DNA from: Enemella evansiae
GTDB lineage: Bacteria; Actinomycetota; Actinomycetes; Propionibacteriales; Propionibacteriaceae
Direction: 5' to 3'
DNA length: 64,000 nt
Assembly: GCF_002250705.1 (NCBI RefSeq)
Contig: NZ_NMVP01000034.1
Coordinates: 186,001-250,000, forward strand
Shown here: positions 9,047 to 18,314 of the stretch, in pieces
How positions within the stretch are numbered: position 1 is the first letter of the stretch
Layout of the letters: the number at the start of each line of letters is the position of its first letter
Made by a program: the position numbers and the translations under genes
Notes under the pieces: generated by a model
Database searches by the model: none
What the model was told of the DNA's origin: nothing
What the model saw: only the letters and a program-made list of their open reading frames with translations

Positions 9047-10377
9047 TGCCGTCCGCACAGCAGCAAGCCGCACCCACCGCGGACCCCTACCTGCCCGATC
9101 ACGGGGACCCGAGCTACGGGGTCGACCACTACGACCTGGCGTTGACCTACAAACCGGCCTCGAACCACCTCTCCGGGCGGGCCCGGATCACCCTGCGCCC
9201 GCTGACCGAGATCCGCCAGCTGACCCTGGACCTGCATGCGCTCAAGGTCACCAAGCTGGCGCTGCGCGGGGCGAGGGTGGAGCGTTGGCGGCAGAGCGCA
9301 TCGCGGCTGGTGGTACGCCTCGGCGCCCCGGTCGCCGCGGGGACGGTGCTGGAGCTGGACGTGCAGTACCGCGGCGAGCCGCGGACCATGCCCGGCCCCG
9401 ATGGCCGGGCCGGTTGGGAGGAGCTCGCCGACGGGGTGATCGTCGCCTCCCAACCGCACGGTTCGCCGACCTGGTTCCCCTGCAACGACCGCGCCGATGA
9501 CAAGGCGCGCTACGACATCGCGATCAGCGCCCCGACCGACTATCACGTGCTCGCCAACGGCACCCTGGTCGGCACCCGACGCGGGGCCGGTCTGGTCAGC
9601 TGGCACTACCGGATGAGCGAACCGATGGCGCCCTATCTGGCCACGGTCGCGATCGGGCGCTATGCGGCGTACCCGCTGCCGACCGCTCCCGGTGCCAGCG
9701 TGCCGGCGACCCTGGTCTGCCCGCCGCTGCTGCGGCCGCAGGCGGCCGAGGCGTTCGCCGACCAGAGTGCGATGATCGCCTTCTTCGAAAGGCTTTTCGG
9801 GCCCTACCCGTTCACCGCCGATTATGCGGTGGTGGTCACCCCCGACGCCCTGGAGATCCCGCTGGAGTCGCAGGGATTGTCCACCTTCGGGTCGAATCTG
9901 GCGACCCGGGACTGGCAGTCCCAGCGGCTGATCGCCCACGAGCTGAGCCATCAGTGGTTCGGCAATGCGGTCACCGCCCGCAGTCTGGCCGAGATCTGGC
10001 TGCACGAGGGGTTCGCCTGCTACTCGGAATGGCTTTGGTCGCAGGAGTCCGGCGGGCCGAGCGCCGACGAGTGGGCGCGCCGGTACCGGCGCTCGCTGGC
10101 CCGGCAACCGCAGGACCTGCTGCTCGGCGCCCCGGGCGCGGACCGGATGTTCGACGACCGCGTCTACAAGCGCGGTGCGCTCACCCTGCACGCGCTGCGT
10201 CGGCTGATCGGGGACGGGGCGTTCTTCACCCTGCTGCGCGACTGGTTGCAGCGGTACCGCTACGGGGTCGCCGGCACCGCGGAGTTCATCGCCCTGGCTG
10301 AGCAGGTCAGCGGCCGTTCCCTCGCGGGGTTCTTCCATGCCTGGTTGGATTCCGCACCGCTGCCCGCCCTCGACTGA
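9046..10377 (+). CDS. M1-family zinc metallopeptidase, short form
   Basis: Zinc aminopeptidase-like enzyme of 443 residues. The zinc site is complete: HELSH at 298-302 and E321 in WLHEG, with exactly 18 residues between (gluzincin pattern). The usual exopeptidase GAMEN loop reads PLESQG here, keeping one Glu, as in many compact bacterial M1 proteins. It lacks the long C-terminal helical domain of PepN (about 850 residues). ATG 9046 overlaps the synthetase stop (TGATG) with GAGGAAGGAACC upstream, so it is co-expressed with the synthetase. A role in trimming or degrading its product, or in immunity to it, is my inference. No signal peptide was seen. Confidence 0.88.
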   Translation: MPSAQQQAAPTADPYLPDHGDPSYGVDHYDLALTYKPASNHLSGRARITLRPLTEIRQLTLDLHALKVTKLALRGARVERWRQSASRLVVRLGAPVAAGTVLELDVQYRGEPRTMPGPDGRAGWEELADGVIVASQPHGSPTWFPCNDRADDKARYDIAISAPTDYHVLANGTLVGTRRGAGLVSWHYRMSEPMAPYLATVAIGRYAAYPLPTAPGASVPATLVCPPLLRPQAAEAFADQSAMIAFFERLFGPYPFTADYAVVVTPDALEIPLESQGLSTFGSNLATRDWQSQRLIAHELSHQWFGNAVTARSLAEIWLHEGFACYSEWLWSQESGGPSADEWARRYRRSLARQPQDLLLGAPGADRMFDDRVYKRGALTLHALRRLIGDGAFFTLLRDWLQRYRYGVAGTAEFIALAEQVSGRSLAGFFHAWLDSAPLPALD

Positions 10378-10410
10378 CCGTCTCCTCGACCCGTCTCGAT
10401 CAGGCTCGAA

Positions 10411-10416
10411 TAGGCT
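10411..10416 (+). promoter_or_regulatory. -10 element, leaderless start of the S51 gene
   Basis: TAGGCT followed by 6 bases and ATG 10423; no Shine-Dalgarno sequence. It gives the S51 gene its own promoter. Confidence 0.6.
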
Positions 10417-10422
10417 CGGCCC

Positions 10423-11154
10423 ATGACAGCCGAGACCCCGACCATCCTGGCGACCTCCGGAGGCGTACGCCCCGGTGAGCACACCGCGCTGGAGTTCTCC
10501 CCGCTCACCGAACTGGCCGTGGAGCTCGCCGACGTCACCGGCCGGGCGCCGCGGATCTGCTTCCTGGCAACGGCTCTGGGCGATTCGGAGTCGGTGCTGC
10601 TGCGGCTCCACGCAGCAGCGCAGGCCGCCGGGTACCAGCCCTCGCACCTGCAGCTCTTCCCGATGCCGAATGTCGCCTCCCCCGCCGAGCAGCTGCTGGC
10701 CGCCGACGTGATCTGGGTGATGGGCGGCAGCGTCGCCGGGCTGCTGGCGATGTGGGAACTGCACGGACTCGCGGCTCCGCTGCGGCAGGCCTGGGAATCC
10801 GGGGTCGTGCTCACCGGGGTGTCGGCCGGCTCCATCTGCTGGCATGTCGGCGGTACCACCGATTCCTTCGGCCCCGAACTGCGCCCGGTCGACAACGGGT
10901 TGGCCTTCCTGCCGTTCGCCAACGGTGTGCACTACGACAGCGAGGAACGGCGCCGGCCGCTGTTCCAGCGGTTGATCGCCGAGGGCACCCTGCCGGCCGG
11001 ATACGCGACCGACGACGGCGCCGGGCTGCTCTACCGCGGCACCGGGGGTGCAGCCCCCGAAGCGGTCAGCGAGAAGGACGGGGCGTACGGCTATTTCGTC
11101 GAGCGTGGCACCGATGGGGCCGTCGAGACGACCCTGGACACCCGCCGGCTCTGA
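10423..11154 (+). CDS. S51-family serine peptidase (dipeptidase E/cyanophycinase-like)
   Basis: Serine hydrolase of the class I glutaminase-like fold, 243 residues. The nucleophile elbow GVSAGSICW places the catalytic serine at S134; VMGGSVAGLL upstream is the family's oxyanion region. Family members are Asp-dipeptidase PepE and cyanophycinase, which cuts a storage polymer of amino acids. It lies 45 bp after the M1 gene but has its own -10 hexamer. Next to a poly-amino-acid synthetase, a role in polymer or dipeptide turnover is attractive but unproven. It converges on the permease gene with 15 bp between the stops. Confidence 0.85.
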   Translation: MTAETPTILATSGGVRPGEHTALEFSPLTELAVELADVTGRAPRICFLATALGDSESVLLRLHAAAQAAGYQPSHLQLFPMPNVASPAEQLLAADVIWVMGGSVAGLLAMWELHGLAAPLRQAWESGVVLTGVSAGSICWHVGGTTDSFGPELRPVDNGLAFLPFANGVHYDSEERRRPLFQRLIAEGTLPAGYATDDGAGLLYRGTGGAAPEAVSEKDGAYGYFVERGTDGAVETTLDTRRL

Positions 11155-11169
11155 GGCGTACCCCTCGAC

Positions 11170-12606
11170 TCACCGTGGCTGGTCGGCACCGGTCTCGCGG
11201 CGGGCCAGCTTGGAATGCCGCCGGCTGTAGGCGAAGTAGACGATCAGGCCGAGCACGAACCAGCCCAGGAACCGCAGCCAGGTCACCGGTTCCAGGAACG
11301 AGACCAGCCAGAGGCTGAAGATCACACCGAGCGCCGGCACGAAGGGCATCAGCGGGGTCTTGAACGGGCGGGGGATGTCCGGGCGGCGGTAGCGCAGCAC
11401 GATCACCGCGATGCAGACCACCACGAACGCGAGCAGGATGCCGATATTGGTCAGCTCCGCCGCCTCGCTGATCGGCAGCACCCCGGCGATGATCGCCGAG
11501 GCGATACCGGCGATCCAGGTCACCCGAGTGGGCACATTGCGCTTCGGGTCGGTCTTGGCGAACCAGCTCGGCAGCAGACCGTCGCGGGCCATCGAGAACC
11601 AGACCCGGGTGACACCGAGCATGAAGGTGAGCATCACGGTGATGATGCCGACGATGGCGCCGACCGCGATGATCGAGCCGAGGGAGGCCATTCCGGTGGC
11701 CGCGAAGGCCGAGGAGATGCCGGCCTTCGGGTCGATCTCCTTGTAGTTGACCATGCCGGTCAGCACCAGGCAGACGCCGACGTAGAGGACCATCGCGATC
11801 GCCAGTGACAGCAGGATCGCCTTGGGCATGTGCCGTTGGGCATCCTTGGATTCCTCGGCGGCGGTGCTGAGCGCGTCGTAGCCGAAGACGGCGAAGAAGA
11901 CGGTGGCGGCACCGGTCATCGCGCCCCCGAAACCGAGCGGTGCGAACGGGGTGTAGTTGGCCGAGACCACCTAGGAGGCGCCGACGACGATCACCAGCAC
12001 CACGATGGCGACCTTGATGCCGACGACGACCAGTTCGAACCGGGCAGCGTTGCGAATGCCGCGGGTGAGCACGAAGGCGACCAGCAGACAGAGGATCATC
12101 GCGAACAGGTCGACCCGGTGCCCCTCACCGGTACCGGGGGCGCCCATCATCCAGGCCGGCAGCTCGACCCCGAACTGGGTGAGCAGGAACTCGAAGTAGC
12201 CGGAGATGCCGATGCCGACCACGGCGACGATCGCGATGTATTCCAGCAGCAGGTCCCAGCCGATGCACCAGCCCACCACCTCACCGAGCACCGCATAGCC
12301 GTAGGTGTAGGCCGACCCGGCCCGCGGGATCATCCCGGCGAACTCGGCGTAGGAGAAGGCCGCCGCCGCGCTGGCGATACCGGCGATCAGGAAGGAGAAG
12401 ACCACTGCCGGGCCGACGCCCTTGCCGCCCTCGGCGCCGCTGGCGACGCTCCCGGCCAGGGAGAAGATGCCGGCGCCGATGATGCCGCCCACGCCGATCG
12501 CGGTGAGCTGCCACAGGCCGAGGCTGCGGGTGAGCTGGGTGCCGGAGTCACCCGAGTCGTCATCGATCCGGTCGATCGGCAGCCGCCGAAAAATGGGGAG
12601 GGTCAT
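11170..12606 (-). pseudogene. Cationic amino-acid permease (APC superfamily) interrupted by an in-frame amber codon
   Basis: Twelve-span amino-acid transporter of the CAT/YfnA type, 478 codons in one frame from ATG 12606. The start region is typical (SLGLWQLTAIGVGGIIGAG, about residues 26-44). Codon 212 is TAG (minus strand; plus bases 11971-11973), and the same frame continues with VVSANYTPFAPLG and a full C-terminal half. Relatives have Tyr, Phe or Trp near this point, so a one-base change (TAC or TGG to TAG) explains it. There is no frameshift and no decay elsewhere, so this is a very recent mutation, a sequencing error, or a read-through site. Without read-through the product would be 211 residues and nonfunctional. 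Confidence 0.85.
11971..11973 (-). other. In-frame TAG (amber) codon inside the permease gene
   Basis: CTA on the plus strand. It falls between VVGAS and VVSANYTPF in an otherwise intact reading frame. Confidence 0.95.
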
Positions 12607-12656
12607 GACAACACAGTGAACTCCTGCTGACCGGAGTTTGTCAGCACCCTGTGCGG

Positions 12657-13406
12657 TCAATCTTTCGGCGGGTTGAGCTGCACCCCCTGGCGGACCCGGC
12701 GCGGTGCGGTGATCCGTACGCCGAGGGGATCCACCCGGGCGATCAGCCCGCGGTCCGCGGTGGCCAGGGTGACCCGGTGCCGGTCCTCGGCCAGCTCGCG
12801 GCAGCGGCGGACGATCTCGTCGTCCCCGGAACCTGGGGCGTGCACCGTCTGCACCGCGCCCTGCACGGTTTCCGGTACGCCGCTGCGGGCGCGGCCCTCG
12901 AGGACCAGCAGCACCCGGTCGTGGTCGCCGGGGGCGGCGACCAGGGCGTCGTGCAACCGCGCCGCGGCACCGGGGCGGTCCCGCCACCAGCCGTCGGGCA
13001 CCGAGCCGATGACATTGGCGGCGTCCACCACCAGCACGTCCTCGGTGTCCGGGCCGCCGTCCAGGTCCGCGACCGCTGCGGCGTACGCCTCGGCGAGGGC
13101 TGGCAGATCGGCGCGGTAGGTCGCGATCCGACAGCCGCGACCGGAGGGGGCGAGCAGGATGCCCTCCTCGGCCCAGTGCGGGAACGCCCTCTCCAGCAGC
13201 TCCGGCGGGTACGCCCCAGCGGCGTTGGTGACCCGCCACCAGGGCACCCCGGCACCATGGGTCGCCATGACCCGCCCGACCCGCCGCGCCGAGGTACCGA
13301 CCAGCTCGGCCAGGTCCCCGTAGCTGACCACCCGGCCGGGCGGAATGAGCTCGACCGCGGTCAGTACCCGCTCGATCGTCAGCTCGGGATCCGGCGTCTT
13401 TCCCAT
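12657..13406 (-). CDS. Fusion of an alkyltransferase-like (ATL) domain and a NYN/PIN-type nuclease domain
   Basis: 249 residues in two parts. Residues 1 to about 88 resemble the DNA-binding domain of O6-alkylguanine-DNA alkyltransferase (GRVVSYGDLAELVG helix region), but the PCHRV active site reads PWWRV (55-59). The methyl-accepting Cys is replaced by Trp, as in ATL proteins that bind alkylated guanine and recruit excision repair. Residues about 122-235 look like a NYN (YacP-like PIN) nuclease: VVDAANVIG with D128/N131, GDDEIV with D195/D196, and TADRGL with D218 as a plausible acidic metal site. No cofactor or partner is visible; neighbours are unrelated. The ATL call is strong; the NYN call is from motif reading. 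Confidence 0.75.
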   Translation of the reverse strand: MGKTPDPELTIERVLTAVELIPPGRVVSYGDLAELVGTSARRVGRVMATHGAGVPWWRVTNAAGAYPPELLERAFPHWAEEGILLAPSGRGCRIATYRADLPALAEAYAAAVADLDGGPDTEDVLVVDAANVIGSVPDGWWRDRPGAAARLHDALVAAPGDHDRVLLVLEGRARSGVPETVQGAVQTVHAPGSGDDEIVRRCRELAEDRHRVTLATADRGLIARVDPLGVRITAPRRVRQGVQLNPPKD

Positions 13407-13448
13407 GCCGGTCAGCCAACCACACCGGGGCGGACCCGACCGACCGTC

Positions 13449-13512
13449 GGGGCATCGGAGTCCGGTCGGGGCATGGTGTGCGATGCCCCAACCGAAGGTC
13501 CATGCCCGAACC
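13449..13512. repeat. Palindromic element, GGGGCAT family, copy 1
   Basis: Long imperfect hairpin: inner stem GGGGCAT / ATGCCCC with an 8-base loop, outer stem continuing through CCGGT / ACCG and GGGCAT / ATGCCC. It is the reverse complement of most of 14666-14728. It lies between the ATL-NYN gene and the end of the AbiEi-like gene. Confidence 0.85.
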
Positions 13513-13517
13513 GCGAG

Positions 13518-14429
13518 TCAGCGCCGGCCGCGGGCCAGGGCCCGGGTGAGCGGCTTGGCGAACTCGGCCGGCGCCTCGAGCGAACGCCAGACCCAGCGAA
13601 CCACCCAGTGGCCCAGGTTCTGCAGGGCCCGTTCGCGCTCCCGCTCGGCCTGGATCACGTCCTCGATCCGTTGGTCCGGCCTGAGCAACCGGCCATACTT
13701 GACCTTGCCGTCGAATTCGCCGATGACACCATGCTCGGGCCACCAGAAGTCGGTACGCCCGATCCATTCCCCGTCGTCGTTGGTGAACTCCTGTTGCAAC
13801 ACCGGGGCCGGCAACCCCAGCTCATGCATCAACCACCGCGACCGGGACTCCCCGGCACTCTCGCTCAGTCGGTCCGCGAATTCGAGGGCCAGCCGCGCGC
13901 GGCGGCGACCCGGGCGGGTCTTCCAACGCGCGACCTCCGCGAGTGCGGTGTCGCGATCCAGTCCGGCCCGCAGTGCCGAGTCCGCGACAGCCACGGCGGC
14001 CGGGATCGCCAAGGTGGTCACCAGCGCCAGCGTCGTGGTGAGCAGGTCGGTGACCTCGACAGGTTCGCCATCGGGCTGCTGCAGCGTGGTCAGATCTCCG
14101 GCGTCGGGGAAGGCGTGGATCTGCACCCGACGGCCGACGGAACGGTGCGTTCCGGGTCTGGTCACATGCACGCGGGTCAGCTCGCTCGATGGGAGCCAGA
14201 GCCCGTGCAGCACGCCGGCGGTCGCGTGGCTGAACACCGACCCGTCGGCGAGTCCGGGGCGCAGGGCCGCCAGCAGTTGGAGGTGGCGTTCATCCTCGCT
14301 GAGCAGTGCCGGATTCGTGTCGGAGTAGCGGCCCCTGGCGAGCCGGTGGAGGGTGCCGGCGCGGACCTTGTCGCGGATCTCGCCATACGTCCAACCGCGT
14401 GCCAACAGGTCCTCGGTGGTCTCGATCAT
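13518..14429 (-). CDS. AbiEi-antitoxin-like protein with DUF559/endonuclease-like C-terminus
   Basis: 303 residues. The N-terminal third (LLARGWTYGEIRDKVRAG, then RLARGRY and HATAGVLHGLW) matches the winged-helix layout of type IV antitoxin AbiEi proteins. The C-terminus has DFWWPEHGVIGEFDGKVKYG, where D...E-x-D-G-K resembles a PD-(D/E)XK (DUF559/Vsr-like) core. No AbiEii-type nucleotidyltransferase toxin gene lies beside it, so it is an orphan as in many actinomycetes. The ATG at 14429 is the best start but has no clear ribosome site. It is bracketed by two inverted copies of a palindromic repeat, together with tRNA-Lys. Confidence 0.7.
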   Translation of the reverse strand: MIETTEDLLARGWTYGEIRDKVRAGTLHRLARGRYSDTNPALLSEDERHLQLLAALRPGLADGSVFSHATAGVLHGLWLPSSELTRVHVTRPGTHRSVGRRVQIHAFPDAGDLTTLQQPDGEPVEVTDLLTTTLALVTTLAIPAAVAVADSALRAGLDRDTALAEVARWKTRPGRRRARLALEFADRLSESAGESRSRWLMHELGLPAPVLQQEFTNDDGEWIGRTDFWWPEHGVIGEFDGKVKYGRLLRPDQRIEDVIQAERERERALQNLGHWVVRWVWRSLEAPAEFAKPLTRALARGRR

Positions 14430-14501
14430 GGCCCAAGCCAAGCGGGTTCCGGCCGGTCGTGTGGCCCCGTAACCCTGGTTATCCACAGGCAATATCTCGT
14501 T

Positions 14502-14530
14502 TTGCGCCGGGGGTGTTGACCCAGTACAGT
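14502..14530 (+). promoter_or_regulatory. Probable promoter of tRNA-Lys
   Basis: -35 TTGCGC (14502-14507), 17-bp spacer, -10 TACAGT (14525-14530). Transcription would begin about 6 bases before the tRNA. Confidence 0.4.
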
Positions 14531-14542
14531 TAATCCTCGCGC

Positions 14543-14618
<76 letters not shown>

Positions 14619-14624
14619 ATCGAC

Positions 14625-14660
14625 GAGGCCCCGGGAGCTCCCGGGGCCTCGGTCGTTTTC
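14625..14660 (+). terminator. Intrinsic terminator after tRNA-Lys
   Basis: A perfect 26-base palindrome (GAGGCCCCGGGAG and its complement) at 14625-14650, then GGTCGTTTTC. It ends the tRNA transcript. Confidence 0.85.
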
Positions 14661-14665
14661 AATCC

Positions 14666-14728
14666 GTTCGGGCATGATCCTTCGGTTGGGGCATCGCACA
14701 CCATGCCCCGACCGAAGGACGATGCCCC
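14666..14728. repeat. Palindromic element, GGGGCAT family, copy 2
   Basis: Hairpin of about 24 paired bases (GGGCAT, ATCCTTCGGT, GGGGCAT and their complements) around loop CGCACACC. It is an inverted copy of 13449-13512, so the pair encloses the AbiEi-like gene and tRNA-Lys. Confidence 0.85.
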
Positions 14729-14790
14729 TACCAACGAGAACCGGCTGCCCGGGGCCCCAGCGGACCCCGGACAGCCGGATGGGCTGCTCG

Positions 14791-15719
<929 letters not shown>

Positions 15720-15723
<4 letters not shown>

Positions 15724-16808
15724 GTCGCACTCTCCCCCGAAGTGATGGTCTTCATCTTGCGTCGGCGTTTCTTGGCCTCGCGGACGGCCTTCACATCGTC
15801 ATCGCCGACCACGTCGGCGCCGAGGAACTTCACGAACAGGAAGGCGATCAGCATGATGTAGATGAACAGCACGATCGAGTACGCCGCCGCCGGGCCGTAG
15901 CGGGTCTGGTTGGCCTCGTCATAGGCGAACACCGACAGGGTCTCCACGAAGTACTTGCCGGGGCCGACCATGCCGTAGGGCAGATCGAACATCCGCATCG
16001 TGTCGAGGGTCCGGAACAGCACCGCGACCACCAGCGCCGGCTTCACCATCGGCAGGGTGATCCGCACGAACTGCTGCCAGGCATTGGCCCCATCGACCCG
16101 GGCCGCCTCGTAGACCTCGTCGGGGATCGTCTGAAGTCCCGCCAGGGTGAGCAATCCGATGAATGGCGCGGTCTTCCAGACATCGGCGATCACGATCGCC
16201 CAGAACGAGGAGGTGTTGTCGGCGAGCCAGAGGATCTGTCGACCCAGGATCCGGTTCGCGATGCCCGCCTCGTCGAAGATCAGCTTCCACATCAGCGCCG
16301 AGACGATCGTCGGAATCGCCCACGGCACAAGGATTCCGGCGCGCACGATGCCGCGGCCGCGGAAGGCCTTGGACATGATCAGCGCCATCGCGACACCGAG
16401 CACGGTCTCCAGGATGATGCAGACCAGGGTGAACGCGCTGGTGTTCCAGAACGCGTTCCAGAACCGATCCATCGGTCCCCACATGCCGCTCACGGTGGCG
16501 TTCTCGGCGAACACCGCGGTGTAGTTGCCGAGGCCGACGAACTGGTCCCCCTGCTGCACCAGACCCGTGTTCGGATCGACGCCGTCGTTGCGGCGGAAGA
16601 AGGATTCCCGGATGGACAGCAGGATGGGTACGCCGACGACGGCGAGGATGACCACCATGGTCGGCGACAGCAGGACGGCCGCGAAACTCGCCTGGCCGTC
16701 GGACAGCGCATTCTTCTTACCCTTGCCACCGCGGGCCGGGCTCGACTTCCCCGATCCCGGGGTGGGTCTCGAAGCCTCACTTCTGGTGGATTCGGTACTC
16801 GTGGACAC
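15720..16808 (-). CDS. Sugar ABC transporter permease, MalF/SugA type
   Basis: Second membrane subunit of the importer, 362 residues. The EAA loop reads EAARVDGANAWQQFVRITLP. The N-terminus is long, low-complexity and Ser-rich before the first span (about residue 45). The GTG start at 16808 has an almost perfect anti-16S match, AAAGGAGGTG, ending 4 bases upstream. A small hairpin in the 88-bp gap after the binding-protein gene could lower expression of the permeases relative to the binding protein, as in malE-malF operons. Confidence 0.93.
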
Positions 16809-16812
16809 AGCA

Positions 16813-16822
16813 CACCTCCTTT
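16813..16822 (-). promoter_or_regulatory. Near-perfect ribosome binding site of the MalF-type gene
   Basis: AAAGGAGGTG on the minus strand, with the GGAGG core 6 bases before the GTG start. It is the strongest ribosome site noticed in the window. Confidence 0.85.
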
Positions 16823-16844
16823 GGTGCGTCGATCAGGGGTGGAG

Positions 16845-16860
16845 GGCCCGAGGGCGGGCC
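16845..16860 (-). terminator. Hairpin between binding-protein and permease genes
   Basis: GGCCCG-CCCT-CGGGCC on the minus strand, a 6-bp GC stem with a 4-base loop and no T tract. It may protect the upstream mRNA or cause partial termination. Confidence 0.5.
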
Positions 16861-16896
16861 GTGCCGATCACGACGCGCACCCACCCCCGGGGCAAC

Positions 16897-18213
16897 TCAC
16901 TTGACCAGTGACTCCAGCTTGGTCTGCATCTCCGCGGTCGCGGCAGCGGGGTCCTTCTGGCCCTGCAGCACCGCGTACGAGGAATCCTGGATGGCCTTCG
17001 ACACATCGCCGTACTTGACCACCTTCGGCCGCGGCTGGGCGCCCGCGATCGACTCCTTGAGCGGGGTCAGGTACGGGTACTTGCCGACCAGTTCCTGATC
17101 GGAGTAGAGCGACTCGATCGTCGGCGCCAGGGCCGAGGTGCTGGTGCGCATCTTCTGCTGCTCCTCCGCCGCGGCGAACGCGATGAAGTCCAGCGCGGTG
17201 CCCTTGTTCTTGGCGAACTTCGCGACCGCGTAGGAGTGGCCGCCGAGCGAGGAGACACCAGGTCCGTCGACACCGGGCAGCGGGGCGACGGCGAACTTGT
17301 CATTCACCTTCGATGAGCCGTCGGTGGCGGAGAACTTGGAGTAGACGTAGGGCCAGTTGCGCAGGAACATCAGCTTCCCGTCCTGGAAGGCCTGTCGGGA
17401 CTCCTCCTCCTTCCAGGTGATCGCACCCTGGGGGATGGTGCCGTCCTTGAACGAGTCGCTGATCCACTGCAGGCCCTTCTGGGCCTCCGGGCTGTTCACC
17501 TCGACCTTGTTGTCCTTGACGATCGAGCCACCGGCGGAGTTGATCGCCTCGGACACGTTCACCGTGAGGCCCTCGTACTTCTGGAACTGACCGCCGTAGC
17601 AGTCGGCGTCCTTGGCCTCGGGCACCTTCTCCTTGATCTGCTTGCAGACGGTCTTGACCTCTTCGAGGGTCTTGGGCGCCGCGGTGATGCCGGCGGCATC
17701 CATCCAGTCCTTGCGATAGAAGAGCAGGCCACCGTCGGAGGTGACCGGGACGGCGTACAGCTTGTTGAAGTAGGTGGACGCGTCCACCGCCGGCTTCAGC
17801 ATCTTCGAGGTGTCGAACTTGCCGTCGGGCAGCGCCTCGACGTACTGGTTGCCGGCGAACTCGGCGGTCCAGACGACGTCCATGTCGTAGACGGTCTGGT
17901 CGACGCCCTTGCTCTGATAGTTCCGGATCATCATGTTGCGCTGTTCGTCGGCGGAGTCGCTCAGCTCGATGAAGCTGACCTGCTGATCCGGGTTCTGCGC
18001 GTTCCACTTCTCGATGATCTGCGGGACCGCGTTCGAGGTGTCCTTGCCGGAGATGAACTGGATCGGACCGCGCTCGTCCCAGTTGGCCTGGGTCTGCTGA
18101 CCGCCCGCACCACCGGAGGTGGAGCCCCCGCCACCACAGGCGGCGAGCAGGACCATCGTTCCGACGGCGGCGCCGGCGACGGAGATGCGTCCGATACGAC
18201 GGGTGAATGACAT
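16897..18213 (-). CDS. LpqY-like sugar-binding lipoprotein of the ABC importer
   Basis: Extracytoplasmic solute-binding protein, 438 residues, anchored by lipid at C26 (signal peptide with lipobox LAAC). The mature N-terminus (RGPIQFISGKDTSN, then WNAQNPDQQVSFIEL) closely follows the pattern of mycobacterial LpqY, the trehalose receptor. Trehalose or a related alpha-glucoside is therefore the likely ligand, but this is inferred. First gene of the importer operon; GAGG lies 5 bases before the ATG. A paralogue without permeases sits at 40487-41794. Confidence 0.92.
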   Translation of the reverse strand: MSFTRRIGRISVAGAAVGTMVLLAACGGGGSTSGGAGGQQTQANWDERGPIQFISGKDTSNAVPQIIEKWNAQNPDQQVSFIELSDSADEQRNMMIRNYQSKGVDQTVYDMDVVWTAEFAGNQYVEALPDGKFDTSKMLKPAVDASTYFNKLYAVPVTSDGGLLFYRKDWMDAAGITAAPKTLEEVKTVCKQIKEKVPEAKDADCYGGQFQKYEGLTVNVSEAINSAGGSIVKDNKVEVNSPEAQKGLQWISDSFKDGTIPQGAITWKEEESRQAFQDGKLMFLRNWPYVYSKFSATDGSSKVNDKFAVAPLPGVDGPGVSSLGGHSYAVAKFAKNKGTALDFIAFAAAEEQQKMRTSTSALAPTIESLYSDQELVGKYPYLTPLKESIAGAQPRPKVVKYGDVSKAIQDSSYAVLQGQKDPAAATAEMQTKLESLVK

Positions 18214-18291
18214 GTCTGCCTCACTTCGTTGTGTCCGTGCTGCCCATGAGTTGCGATGCCCATGAGTTCTTTGAATGGGTGAGCGAGGCTC

Positions 18292-18297
18292 ACACTA
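18292..18297 (-). promoter_or_regulatory. Possible -10 element of the sugar importer operon
   Basis: TAGTGT on the minus strand, about 79 bases before the binding-protein start. The palindrome at 18315-18327 would cover its -35 region. Confidence 0.35.
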
Positions 18298-18314
18298 GAC
18301 CGGCAAGTCCGGCT

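Noticed and set aside
11170..12606. Selenocysteine, pyrrolysine or a two-gene split of the permease
   Set aside because: The codon is TAG, no pyrrolysine genes are seen, and no start codon or ribosome site opens a second gene at the break; simple nonsense change is the plain reading.
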